A stretch of DNA of 64,000 nt from Pterois miles (taxonomy: Eukaryota > Chordata > Actinopteri > Perciformes > Scorpaenidae), in the NCBI GenBank assembly GCA_947000775.1, contig CAMQGK010000242.1:3245501-3309500 (forward strand), written 5' to 3'. The number at the start of each line of letters is the position of its first letter. Position 1 is the stretch's first letter. The notes below the pieces were generated by a model. It did not search any database. It had not been told where the DNA came from and worked only from the letters and a program-made list of their open reading frames with translations. A program made the position numbers and the translations under genes. Positions 25,376 to 37,263 of the stretch are shown here, piece by piece.

Positions 25376-25433
25376 ATGAATTATTCAGCGCCTCCTTAAG
25401 GGTTAAAACAGGCGGAAAATACGCTTGTTAAGA
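25376..25433. repeat. 58-bp direct repeat, copy 1
   Basis: This matches 25640-25697 at 54 of 58 positions. It includes ATGAATTATTCAG and AAAACAGGCGGAAAATAC. The sequence is not low-complexity. Confidence 0.9.
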
Positions 25434-25639
25434 TCTCAAAGACCAGACACAATACACTTTTTAAATGCAAAGACAAAGTTGTTAGAAGTTTCAAAAGTAT
25501 TAAAGGTTTCTTCTATCAAAGTATTGATTCTAAGCTATACGCCGGCGTATGCACACATTTAAAATTCCAAAAAGAAATCAACAAAACAAGAATATTTTCT
25601 CATCCAAAAAGTTTGACAATATGTTACTGACGAAACGCC

Positions 25640-25697
25640 ATGAATTATTCAGAGCCTCCTTAAGAGTGAAAACAGGCGGAAAATACACTTGTTAAGA
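25640..25697. repeat. 58-bp direct repeat, copy 2
   Basis: Second copy, offset by 264 bases from the first. The four differences are scattered substitutions. Confidence 0.9.
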
Positions 25698-25914
25698 GTT
25701 TTTGAAATAATAAAACAAAATGCTAAAGGGAGAAAATACATTTTAAATAACACAAAAAAGTCCTTATTCTCAGAGGCTATGAACAATAGAAGAAAAAACA
25801 GAAAACAATGAATAACCCAACACTTCACTGCGAGTGAAAACATAGAAAATGTGTTTCTATATGGATAAAAATGACTATTTCTATTAACATCTGAGAGTCA
25901 CGATGCCGACTATT

Positions 25915-26040
25915 TACGTGTGAGAGAAATAAAATATTTTCATGCTGCGTCGCCTCCAAGCAGACACGTGAATGAGCTGAAGAAACGCCACATGACGTCC
26001 ATAAATAGTACAGATCAAAAATCCTCCCAGTGATTACGTG
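25915..26040. promoter_or_regulatory. Cluster of ACGT-core sites (possible enhancer or promoter)
   Basis: Four ACGT cores lie within 126 bases: TACGTG at 25915, CACGTG (E-box) at 25965, TGACGTC (CRE-like) at 25993 and TACGTG at 26035. The CRE overlaps a one-mismatch SRF CArG box, CCATAAATAG at 25999-26008. A TATA-like GTATATAAG follows at about 26246 on the + strand. The motifs are visible; function is inference. Confidence 0.35.
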
Positions 26041-26079
26041 ACTCGCTGGCCTTGGAGAGCGAGGTAAATCAATCAAATA

Positions 26080-27180
26080 CAAATCCCTCCTCCGACTCCT
26101 TCCGTCCTCGTCCTGATCTCCCCACCCCTCCTCCTCCATCTGTCCTTCTCCTCCCTCCTTCCATCCACCTCTACCCCATCTCGCTTTTTTATCTCCACCC
26201 CTCTCTTCCTCAAACCTTCGATCTTTCTTTCTGTATCCATCCAGGCGTATATAAGTGAGTGTGGCAGGTCTGGTTGGTGTCTTTGTGCATCACTGCTTTA
26301 GACTAACAAACCCCCACCCAATACCCCCCTTTCACACACACTTAAAGACACAAACTAGAAAGGCCAAAGAAGTTTTTGAGAGTCATGCCAGATGTTCCAA
26401 GCTTCATATTCATTCTACGACATCCTCTCCTCTTCATTTCACGTCTCCTTTCTCTGCCTGCTCTTTTCTTTCTATGTCCTGCTTCCTCCTTTTCCTCACT
26501 CATCTGGCCTTTTATTAATTTTTCCTCTCCCACTCTCATCCTTATATTCATCTTTTATTGCTTTTAATACCTTGTTATTTATTCTTTTTCCATTTTATCT
26601 CCATTGTGTCACTGCATCCTTGACTTTTCTCCCCCATCACTAATTTGTTTGGATGTTAGTACACCATCCTTTCGTTCCCCCTCCCTCATCTCCTCTCTTC
26701 CTCTCTTCTTTCTCCCTTCCTCGCTCATCTCTTCACTGTCAAAGCAGTTCTATATTCTGCAGCTCTACAGTCCATTCACTGTCAAATCCATCAGCTCAAA
26801 ACAGTAGCTTTTTGCTATTGAAAGCATATTCATTCTCTATTATTTCCTAATAGTCTGGATATGACAGCTGTGCCAGCGTTTTTTAAGATCTTCATCCTTC
26901 CTTTTTCACCCTACTCCATGTCACCCTTTCATACTACTCTATAAATATCATTCATTCTCATTCTTTGGGTCTTTCTTGATCTAAATCACTTAACACATCT
27001 TTCGTTCTTCCTCAAATTTGACGGCATGTTTCTTTATTAACCATCTGCATCCCTATTCCCCTCCTTTTTTCTTCATTTCCTCTCCTTTTTGTTGCATCCT
27101 TCTTTGCTTTCCTTCCCTCCATAACACCCCCGTATCCTCCTCCTCCTCCTCCTCCTCCCCGTCATTCTCTCCAGGAGGCC
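26080..27180. other. Long pyrimidine-rich tract
   Basis: For roughly 1.1 kb the + strand is strongly enriched in C and T (CCTCC, TTCTTT, CTCCTT), ending with a (CTC)n run near 27138-27158. A second pyrimidine-rich part lies at 27700-27940. No open frame in it resembles a protein. Confidence 0.7.
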
Positions 27181-27945
27181 TATTGATTGGGGCCTTTCTC
27201 AGCTGTCAGAAGGAGATGAGATCCTCAGATGTCCCAAACCACGACAAACAAATTCTTCGTCTCCCGCAAAACTCTTTGGGACACAGCGCACACTCACAAC
27301 ACTTGAATGGAAAACAGATGGGAGGCAGGGAGAGATGATCAGGAAAGAGAGAGGGGGACTGATTTGCACACCTATTCATTTTTAACGTCTCTTGGGGTTG
27401 CAAGCTGAGGCTACGCTTTATTATAGCACCGGTTTTTATTTATGTCTCTGGATCTCTTTCTTTCTCCATGATTACCCCTCTGATGCCTCTCTCACTTTCC
27501 TCTCAGTCTGCCTTTTTGTATTTTGTCTTCCTGCATACATCACCTACATTTTCTGGACTATTTTAATAATTTCCAGTACTTTATCACAGTGACTTCACGA
27601 AAAGCAATATCTTACACCGTCGCTCAACGTCTCTTATTTATTTATTTTGCTGTAATGCATTAGTCCAAGCTGAAAAAAATAAATCAGCAGTGGTTTGGCA
27701 TAGTTACATTTCTCTTTTTATCCCTCCGTCCTCACAAAACACATCTGATCTCGACTCACTTCCCTTCCTTTTTCAGTCCAACCTTCCGTCCAATCTCCAG
27801 TGTCCAGCAGACTTCCTTTCTTCACCCTTTTATCTCTCCACCCAGCCAAACTTGATCCTCAATCTAGCTGTGCTCCCCGTTCCCCCTCACTGCCATCCGT
27901 CCGTCTGCCCCGCCCTCCCTCCATTCATCCAAGTATTGATCTAGC
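27181..27945. other. Non-coding stretch, no gene seen
   Basis: No gene. The 3' part (from about 27700) continues the pyrimidine bias of the preceding tract. Confidence 0.5.
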
Positions 27946-27949
27946 TGTC

Positions 27950-28080
27950 CGTGATATGTCACAGTGATTGGCAGCTACTAATTGGTTTAATCCCACCCCT
28001 GGGGGCTTATAGCTCTTTGGCTGATCTGGATACAGCTGTCCTATTGTCCAACAGCTGACACCATGACCCTCGGGAGCCAG
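27950..28080. promoter_or_regulatory. Candidate conserved non-coding element
   Basis: A compact non-repetitive block that contains an OTX-type TAATCC (27988), two CAGCTG E-boxes (28033 and 28052), an intervening SOX-like ATTGT and an ATTGG core. The reading as an enhancer is inference from motif content only. Confidence 0.25.
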
Positions 28081-29212
28081 CGAGGGAGAGAGAAAGAAGA
28101 GATAGTGAGATGGAGAGAGATAGAGATTCGTTCATTTACAAGACACCTTCTACTTTCATTGGAATAACATATTTTTGCACCAATTTGATGGAGACATTTC
28201 TGTAGAAAAGTATCATTTCAACAACTTAAGTTGAAGGAAATGCACCATTTTATGGAAGACTTCTTGGGCAGCTTATCTTTTCCAACACAAAAAATCATCA
28301 AAGTGTTGTTGGCGCTCCAACACTTGAGTACCTGATGCAGTATCAAACACATGATTTCCCCAGGATACTTTTAATTTTTTTGCTTCTACACTATATTTTT
28401 TGATAATGTAATGATAATGTAAAATGGAATTGAAACAGTCTCCATAAATATGGCAGTCAACTACTTAAATGATGGCGAGGAGAAGGGTGTACAGAGAGGC
28501 AGGCATATGTCAGAGTCAGATAGACTGAGCTGGATGGAGACCTCTGCACCGCTGGCAGCAGGTTTTCATCAAGTGGTTTGACAGATGCATCTGGCTCAAA
28601 GGTCAGCGTTTTTTTTTTTTTTCACTGCAATACACAGTATATGTGCATCAGCATCCCTGTGTCCAGTCAAAGTGTCCTTGAGCGAGACAGTGAGTCGCTT
28701 TGGTTGAGATGGGAAAGGGAGGAGGAGAGAAAAGGAGGGAGTCAGTCGCCCAAGAGATGGAAGAAGCAGCCCTAAGCAGAGCCAGATTAGCTTTGCTCTA
28801 TTGAGGAGGCAAGGGGCAGAACACAAGGTCTTAGTGGATGCCACTAAGCCTTTAAAAACCTCCCTTCAGCCTGGGATGTACACCCTCTACCACCCACCCA
28901 TCCCATTTATCCAGTAACTGACACACCGTTTACATACACATTAGTCCATGGAGACCTTGCTGGCTGAACATTCAGGCTCACAGTCGGGACATGATCTGTT
29001 CACCTTGAAGTCATTAGTGCTTTTATAGCTTCATCGATGATAAACGGCAATGATGAGTTTGGTATGTGCATCATCAAACACTCCTTTATAAGTAAAGACC
29101 ACAGGATAGCTAATAACTTCATAAATGTTTAATAGTTCTTACATCAGCTGTTCAATGTTTTAGATAACTTTAACATGGATTAAAATTAGGAACTATAGAT
29201 AAAAAAGGTAAA
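28081..29212. other. Non-coding stretch, no gene seen
   Basis: Purine-rich GAGAGA sequence near 28085-28125 and a T run near 28608-28622. No coding signal. Confidence 0.5.
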
Positions 29213-29220
29213 TAAATGCC

Positions 29221-29752
29221 AGGGTTCAACATTTTTTTCACTTGCCTGATCAGGCAAATGGGTCAGAAATCTACTGAGCCAAAGCAGTTTTTTTTTTTTT
29301 TTTTTTGTAGTCTATTATCATTAGTGTAAATGACAACAAAGATTTACACTGATTGTCATGTTTTATCCGCCTTGCTCTAAAACTTGCGGGCAAACTGTGC
29401 AACTTACTGAGTAGCTGGAGTTTCACCCACATCCTCTAACGCCATCCAACTAAACTCCTGTTTCCATGGTAATTGAAGAGCTTGTTTGCATTTCAGCTCA
29501 TAAACTGTACCCGGCGCCATTTTCTTGTGAGTTCACGATCAGTACTGTACATGTGCTGCTCTCAGTAGAGATGGAAATGAGATGGCTCAATCCTTCGTTA
29601 TTTCCATCATCAGCTTTGGAGAAAAGATCATTTTAAATAATTATTGTTTATTTTTAATTTGCACAATCAGGCACATGAGTTGCTAGATTTATGAGCCCAG
29701 TGTGGCATTTTAATTGCCCAAGGCAGTTGGGGAAGCCTTTATGTTGAGCCCC
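29221..29752. mobile_element. Non-autonomous hAT-like DNA element (532 bp)
   Basis: The ends are imperfect inverted repeats, AGGGTTCAACAT on the left and GGGGCTCAACAT on the right read in reverse complement (10 of 12). The flanking 8-mers TAAATGCC (29213-29220) and AAAATGTC (29753-29760) agree at 6 of 8 positions, in keeping with a decayed hAT target duplication. There is no transposase frame. A long T run lies at 29290-29307. Confidence 0.55.
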
Positions 29753-29760
29753 AAAATGTC

Positions 29761-31380
29761 ATGTTTTTGTGGCTGTACAAGGAGCAAGCATATGTTTTGC
29801 AGTATGGTTGGATTCTCGATTGATCTGACCTTTTGATCCTGTCACTGACGCACCAAATATAACACTTCACGTAATAAACGCTTGAGGGTTTCATTTCAAC
29901 AAGATATTGATCCGTATATGATATGTGTACTTGCAGGGTTTGGCTTGAAAATATAGACAACTTTGATTGAAACACTATATGTCACAAAATGGCTTTTACT
30001 CTTTATTTGTCAAGGGGTTAATAATTTCATTTGGAATAGACTGATATGTGGAGATGGATGAGTGCTGGTGAGTTGATGGGAACAGGGGGGTGGTTCATGG
30101 AGGTAAGAGGGAGGAATTGATCAGCAATGTTGCGGACCATTACACCCACCATGCATGTGTAATGATCCTAATTATCTCTCTAAATCGCCCCCACCCCACC
30201 CCTCACCCACAAACCACCGGGAAACACTCGACTCAATGACACAGTGGAGGACACTGGGGTCATTGTGCCAAAACATCCTCCCCTGCAAAACGATACCCGC
30301 TGCTCTCTCCCTCCACTCTCATTTCCATCCTTGTTTTTTGTTCCCCATCATGCCGCTCCAAACCAATGCACGGACACGCTGGATACTTGATAATAACCCC
30401 CCTCTTTCAGCCCCACATGGTTGTTGAAGCCAGATGCCCTCCCTTCTTCCTCCAGGTTGATACAGAGGGCCCTTTGTCTTCCTGAGCTGCAATCACATAC
30501 CTCAATAAGCCTGCACTGTTGGTTCTCAGACCCCCGTATGAATCACATATCGCAACTAAGATCCCCCAAAACTGTTTTATGTTAAGTATCTTCATGTTTG
30601 CATCCTTTTTGTGAGCTTTGACTGGCCTGCATTACTACCAAGAGTCAGCAGTAAAACATTGCATTTGACATAAGAACACATTTAAGTATACTCCTGAGAA
30701 ATGGCTTAACTATTTATTTATTAATTATTTAATAGTTATGAAATTGGTTGCTTAAAACTACACCTTGTAACTGAGATTTAATATTTTTTAACCTAGTACT
30801 CAACACCAGCTGCACTTGTTGCTTGGAATAAGTGCACCAGACACACACTGTATCTGAAGGATAAATAGCAAATGGAAATCCTTGCAAATGAGAGGAGCTT
30901 TTCTCGCCTCCAAATGTCACAGCAATATATTTTCTTTGATATATTTCTTTTCATCTGGAGAGTGAAACCTGATGACACGCAGCTCTTGTTGCTCTAATCT
31001 GCTCTTAAAGATTGGTGCATTGCCTTGCTGAATAAAATATTACCATGCTCTGTGAATAAAACATCAGGACTATCTCATCATATAAAAAAGGTCAAAACAG
31101 CTGTCTAGACAAGCGGTGATGTATGCCTGCTCCCATGCGCACACACACACAAAGACACACATCTTTGTACCACTATTACAGCAGACTTGTAAGGACTGTT
31201 CTTAGACTAGATCCACCTCACAAACTCCTGATCCATGTTGTATCCCTCCTCACCAAACCGAGACCTGATGCTTCATCTAACTAAACAACTAAAACATTGT
31301 CTGCTCTATGGAGGAAATCCCAGATCTTTCTCTGGTTGCGGAGACACCTTGTTCTCATAATAAGAGCATAAGGCAAGATG
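29761..31380. other. Non-coding stretch, no gene seen
   Basis: Unique sequence. The CATGCATGTGTAATGATCC block with ATTATC cores at 30145-30185 could be regulatory. No coding signal. Confidence 0.45.
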
Positions 31381-31388
31381 CACACACG

Positions 31389-31436
<48 letters not shown>
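31381..31436. repeat. (CA)n microsatellite
   Basis: CA array with a few CG interruptions at its start. Confidence 0.95.
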
Positions 31437-31438
<2 letters not shown>

Positions 31439-31483
31439 CGTGTTTCCATTACTTTTGAGAACACTGACTTAAATTCATTTCCT

Positions 31484-31592
31484 GGACACTTACCCTAAGC
31501 CTAACTGTTACTTGCCTAATCCCAACCCTTACCCTAACCTCAATCTCAACCTCAACCTAACCTTACCCTAAACCTAGTCCTCACCCTAAAAT
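31484..31592. repeat. Degenerate telomere-like (CCCTAA)n block
   Basis: About 110 bases rich in CCTAA, CCCTAA, CTTACC and CCTCAACC units. It lies between two CA arrays and is followed by CCCCTTGATGTGACTGTG, an arrangement I recall from a common fish repeat. It is too degenerate to be a recent telomere fusion. Confidence 0.7.
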
Positions 31593-31689
31593 ATTATGTT
31601 TTATATTACGGGGATGTGGATTCTGTCCCGCAAAAAAGGAAAGTCCCCTTGATGTGACTGTGTAAACAGATTCATGTCCCTACATAGTA

Positions 31690-31691
<2 letters not shown>

Positions 31692-31756
<65 letters not shown>
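31692..31756. repeat. (CA)n microsatellite
   Basis: About 32 CA units on the right side of the telomere-like block. Confidence 0.95.
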
Positions 31757-31760
<4 letters not shown>

Positions 31761-31973
31761 ATGCCCACGGTGAACATGCATATCTCACCTTAAGGTGACA
31801 CGGACACATGCAGACAGACTGCCTGAAACAAACTGTATTTGTTATTTGTTGATCTGGTGATGCTCAGGTGCACGGGCATGTGTGCACACGTACTCGGAAC
31901 ACACAATGACCTTGCATGGTCAGCTTTAGCACCAGTATGTGAAAACACATGCACAGGCACACTGGAGTGACAT

Positions 31974-31976
<3 letters not shown>

Positions 31977-32029
<53 letters not shown>
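31977..32029. repeat. (CA)n microsatellite
   Basis: About 26 CA units. Confidence 0.95.
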
Positions 32030-32031
<2 letters not shown>

Positions 32032-32489
32032 TGACCTTGTTTGTTCAACCTTGCCAGCAGGATAAAAACAGTGCTGATGGCACTTGCTTTCGTAACATCA
32101 CAATAAAAATAAACATGGCAGTGAAAAATCCGATGTCACTTTACATAAACACTGAAAACACATATGATGAATGAAAATGGCTCCAAGCAACTGCTACTTC
32201 ATTGTATTTAAAAATAACTCGAGACTTTTTATTAGTGTACATTTCAAACAGGGATGAACATGATTAGACAACTAGTCGATTAAACGTCGCTGCCCTCGCC
32301 AGTGAGCACCAGAAATACTACTTAGTTAAATGTATTATTGTTAATTCATTAATGTATACATTTAAATTACATATAACTGCTGTCTCAGCTGTTGCTGTAG
32401 TTATCCATTCTCATCAGCCGCTCCTGACTCATAGCCACTCGTTACATACGTAGTTATAAATAAATAAATACATAAATAAATAAAGTCCA
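32030..32489. other. Non-coding stretch, no gene seen
   Basis: It includes an ATAA-type tetranucleotide run near 32457-32483. The GACTAGTCGATT-like segment near 32268-32285 may be a decayed DNA-element end. Confidence 0.45.
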
Positions 32490-32660
32490 TATTCAGGAAA
32501 CAACTTCATTAGGATTAGGCAACAAAACTATTTAGTTAGGTTTAGAAAAAAGTTGTGGTTTGGCTTAAAATAACACCGGAAGTGGTTTTACTCAAGTACG
32601 TAAGTTACTTTACAAATGAATCAATGTTGACTTCTGGTTTCACATGAGACATAAATGCTG
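32490..32660 (+). repeat. Dispersed repeat family Y, best + strand copy
   Basis: It reads in order AACAACTTCATTAGG, ATTAGGCAACAAAACTA, GTTAGGTTTAG, GTTGTGGTTTGGCTTAAAAT, AATGTTGACTTCTGG and TTTCACATGAGACA. The same block order, in whole or part, is found in the other eight fragments. Confidence 0.65.
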
Positions 32661-34635
32661 CGTGGTTCACGATTACCTGAATTATACACACATTCATTTT
32701 GTCAGATATACATAAATTACACTGCATTACTTATTGCAGGTGTAGCTACGTACAGTGTATGAGAGCAGCCTGATTAGAAGCATGTCCATATGCAGGACTG
32801 TAAACAATATGTAACGATTATCACTGTAAAATGAGTGTGGAGTTGTTTCTGCAACCTGTCACATCAGTTTAAACAATCATCTGTAGTAACACCTGCTGAA
32901 ATACAAAGAGATCGGCACCACACGGTTCACTGCTCACTCACATACTCATCAAGGTATAAAGGCCAGAATCAACTTTGTTTTGTCAAAATCCTTCTCTTTG
33001 AATTCAAGGTGTTTATTATACTTAATTTATGGCTTGATAGCAGTGTGAAGAAAGGTGTCAGTGTCAAGATATGCTTTGCATCACCCCTTTCACATCTCCC
33101 GATATATAGATAATGCCTTCTATAGAGAAATAATAATTAGCCAGTGCTAGAGGAGGCTATATCTGTCGCTCACTGCTGCTCCTTTCACCGGAAAGGTCAA
33201 TGCTGTCACAGCTGCAACTGAAACCTAAAGAGACTGTGGAAGTGGAAGATAAAGACAGAATGAGAAAACTATTTTGACTAAGATTTTTAAAAGACAGAGA
33301 AGAGAAAAGCAGCAACAAAACTTTATGGACATATGACAAAATGAAAAATAAAAAAAAAAAGAGAGAAGTTGCTTTATATGTGGCTCTATTAAGTGTGAGT
33401 CATGGGATTAAGGCATAGAGCCGACGAAAAAATATAGTGGAGTCAAGCCATTCGCATGGAAAAAAGTGAAATTAATACTGCTCAATGAAGAAGCAGCAGT
33501 CATATTCAATCATATTACACCATTAAAAGTGTCACGCTCAATGAAGCATGGCTAGAGAGAGACAGAACAGAATCAGAGGGTCAAAAAAAAGAGAAAAGAT
33601 GCTAAAAGGGAGTGTGGGAGTTAGTAAAAAATAAAGCAACATTCACAGAGAGAGACAGCGTGAGGTGGACGGAGGGAGGCTATTATGGTAAAGAGGTCAA
33701 CCTTGCGGTAATGCTCTGTCTTGTAGAAAGGAAAACACGCTTTGTATGTGTGTCAGAGTGTGATCTCCATTTCTCTCCTTCTCTGCACGTGCATGAGTCA
33801 TCATCTGCCACAACACCATCACATCATAAAGTGTGCAATTGTATTTGTGTGTTTAGTCTCGGACTACGACAGGTTACATAACATCAACCCCTCTTCTGTG
33901 GCAACAGGGAGAAGACAGACACATTATCTTTCAGAGCACACCTCCATATCTGCAGAGCTGAATCAATGAGGGTTTTTTGAGAGTGGCACATTAGTAAACT
34001 ACTTATTATGTGATGGAAAACAGGAATGCATGGATGATTTTGATGTCTGTCTGATGCTTAATTTAGCAAACATTATATTAAGTGATAACACCAGAAAGCA
34101 GCAATTCGTAACTATGTCATGTATATTTATTAATAAATCTCAACTCAGGTTTATTTTTGGAAATGTTTCAGGTGAGTGACTGCGTTGCGTCTATCGACAG
34201 CACAGCTGGTTATAAATACAGAAGAGAGTGGGGGCTGAGGCATACTGAAGAAGACTGGCTAAGGAAGGAGGAATGGAGGATAGATAAGAAGAGAGGATAG
34301 GGTAGGAAGGAGGGAGAGGACGAGACAAGAGAGGATGAGAACTACTCGATAAGTCCCAGAGTGATCAAAGCATTGCTTTGACATCAAGAGCAGGCCTTGC
34401 CAGCATGCTGAGTGGTTAATGCTAGAAATGCACATCCACACTTTGAAATATCAGAATATGTGCGACTAAGAAGCCTCTTTTCATATCCATCCGAGCAACG
34501 TATCCTCATACAGCGACTCGTGTGATATCTCAGGAAAAGTTGTTCCTCCTTTTTCGTTTGTTCTCCTACGAATGTCCAGAAACGTGTCGATTTATACTTG
34601 TTACATGCATGCGTTTCAAACTAAGCTTCCATCTT
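32661..34635. other. Non-coding stretch, no gene seen
   Basis: Unique sequence with purine-rich parts (33240-33370, 33540-33670, 34260-34340). Small frames on both strands match nothing I know. Confidence 0.5.
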
Positions 34636-34706
34636 CACTGGAAACAACTTCCTCAGGTTTAGGCAACAAAACCACATGATTAGGTTTAGGAAATAATTAG
34701 GCCTAT
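34636..34706 (+). repeat. Fragment of dispersed repeat family Y
   Basis: It carries only the left blocks of the family: GGAAACAACTTCCTC, GGTTTAGGCAACAAAACCA and GATTAGGTTTAGG. Confidence 0.6.
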
Positions 34707-36232
34707 AAATAAGCAATGTTTCAATCTGCTCTGTCTGCAGCCTCTCATCCATCGCCACTATGTTTACGCAACACGGCATGTTAGCTCGGCGGCTAACAGC
34801 TAAATGTAAACGTGTGTTAGTTATTTAGTTGGGTTGTGAATGATTTTATCTTATTTTTATCTATTAAGCAGTGTCTGGGGAGTTTATTGTGAAGGATGGT
34901 CTACAGAGCCTCCATGTTATTAATTTATTATCTTCATAAAGTATAGGAGCAACATATCCCTTGGCTACACAAGCTGAAATATAACAGCTGGCAGTAGGCT
35001 CTGTAGCAACAGTATATATGGTGCATCGCTTTTTATAGTTATAGCTACAAAAGCTGTATGACAACAGCCTGATCCAAGTGATGCTGTTACACAGTCTTTC
35101 TCGAGGCATTTGCTCCTCATAGTTTGGTCTCGTAGCTGTCCAAATATGGACACAAACATGAATTCAGCATTTACTTGGTTTAAATATATGTGAATCATTA
35201 GTAAAAATCCCATTACTCAACACCCACTCCCACCACACCACGATGCAAGTAAAAGAATGAGCCTCTATTTCTCTCAGACTGTCATAACAAGCTCCACACA
35301 CCAGCAGACAAACAAACCAATCTTAACTTGACAAAGTGGTTGCCTTAAGATAAGTTCCTTTAGTAGTGCCACAGAGAGGAAATGTGCGGTGTACAGCAGC
35401 AAATGGGAGAGTGCAAAAACCAGAAAGTGTCAGCAAAAAAACAAAAGTAAAAAAGTGGAAATGTTAAAAAATAAAATAGGACCAATATACTGTATACATT
35501 ATATACAAATATGAACCATATATATCCTCCTACTATTTTTGTGACATTTCTCAAAATAATACAACCAACGAAATTATTTTTTCCGGTAAATCAGAACAAA
35601 TGTTTTTTGCCATAACTCTTCTGCCTCCTTGGAGGGCACGACACAAAGCACTGAAAACTTTTCTTAGTTGGGAACACTGTTGGAAATATTAGAGAATGCT
35701 TCTCTCACAATGGGAAGCTAAAGATGCTAAATAAATAATGTACTTAGACAAAAGCAGAGAGGGTAAGCATGGAGATTAGGCCATTTATTTCCAGAGAGAA
35801 AGTTTTTATAACTAGGCGCCAGGCCCCCTCCTCCCGCCGTGACATCGGACACTACACATCATAACAATTTGTCGTGCATGCTGCCCTCAGGCTAGGTGTT
35901 AGGGATGTTCATTATGCAGCTATTTCTGTCCTCTGTGCACTGCGCCATTCAATTTAATTTCTCACTTTCTTGTTAGTCTTAACTGTGGCAAAACAAAGGA
36001 AAGATGTGCGTGGAGGGATGTATGTCAAATGTTCTTGAGCAGACGGATGTCACAGTTGGATGTTTTTTTTAGACTGGTGAGTCGCCAGGATGCCATTTTT
36101 TTTTTTTTTTAGCTAAACAATCTATCAGTATAGCTGCTTGTCTCGTCATCAACCTGCAGAGTCCTCTATCTAACCCTGCTGTTAATCAGATAAGCTCTAT
36201 GCAGCATATGCTGACCACTGAGGCTATATGTA

Positions 36233-36234
<2 letters not shown>
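34707..36234. other. Non-coding stretch, no gene seen
   Basis: No coding signal. A T run lies at about 36098-36111. Confidence 0.5.

Positions 36235-36266
<32 letters not shown>
36235..36266. repeat. (GT)n microsatellite
   Basis: About 16 GT units. Confidence 0.9.
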
Positions 36267-36268
<2 letters not shown>

Positions 36269-36600
36269 GTTTTATTTTGGCCTTATGACAGGTTATTCAG
36301 CTTCAACACTTTGTGTGTCTGTGCACAAAATATAAATTGTGTTTCCAGGTGATCCACACCTGGAGTCGATCTGTCAGCCACTGACATGGACAGAACACAC
36401 ACACACATTTTCATGCAGTACAAGTTCATGCATGTATACACACTATGCCAACACAAATTGTAACTTGAGGCTATGCCCGTCTGTCCATAGCGTTCACCTT
36501 TACAAATGTGTCCCATCAGCAAAATTAGCTCGCTACAATTAACATAACCATGTTAAATATGGTAATCCACGACACACTGTCTGCGAGTGCACACTAACCT
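36267..36600. other. Non-coding stretch, no gene seen
   Basis: Unique sequence between two GT arrays, with a short CA run near 36397-36407. No coding signal. Confidence 0.4.
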
Positions 36601-36633
36601 GTGTGTGTGTCTGTGTGTGTGTGTGTGTGTGTG
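36601..36633. repeat. (GT)n microsatellite
   Basis: About 16 GT units with one CT interruption. Confidence 0.9.
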
Positions 36634-36883
36634 ATCCACATACTAAGCTTAACAGAGTGAAATGATAGAGGGAGAGAGATAAAAGATTGAAGGATGAAGG
36701 TGAAAGAGAGAAAGAAAGAAAGAAAAACAAAGTTGATTATCAAAAAAAGTTTATAATCAATATTTCATTCAAGTCATTTGTCAAGGAGCCATTCAAGGTC
36801 ATTACTTTAGGTTTTTGGAAGTTTTGATTGTTGCTACTTTCATGCATTTTATGAACTGAATGATTGAATGAAAGATATATGAT

Positions 36884-37263
36884 CCATCCATCCATCCATC
36901 GTCAACCGCTTATCCCGTTAGGGGTCGCGGGGGGGCTGGAGCCGATCCCAGCTGGCATTGGGCGAAGGCGGGGTTCACCCTGGACAGGTCGCCAGTCCAT
37001 CGCAGGGCACATAGAGACAGACAACATAGAGACAGACAACCATTCATGCTCACATCCACACCTACGGGACATTTAGAGTCATCAATTAACCTAAACAACA
37101 TGTCTTTGGACGGTGGGAGGAAGCCGGAGTACCCGGAGAAAACCCACGCTTACACGGGGAGAACATGCAAACTCCACACAGAAGAGTCCCAAGCCCGGAT
37201 TCAAACCTGCGACCCTCTTGCTGTGAGGCGACAGCGCTAACCACTGCACCACCGTGCAGCCTT
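36884..37263 (-). mobile_element. tRNA-derived SINE, family B copy 1 (full length, with target duplication)
   Basis: Read on the - strand, the head GCTGCACGGTGGTGCAGTGG contains an A-box-like TGGTGCAGTGGTTAGCGCTG and a B-box-like GGTTTGAATCC (plus 37198-37208). The body runs through GTGTGGAGTTTGCATGTTCT and TCCATCGC (plus strand) to a (GATG)n tail at 36884-36901. The 11-mer AGATATATGAT occurs at 36873-36883 and again at 37264-37274, so the target duplication is perfect and the insertion is complete. The GATG tail suggests mobilisation by an RTE/Rex3-type LINE, which is inference from the tail. Confidence 0.9.
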
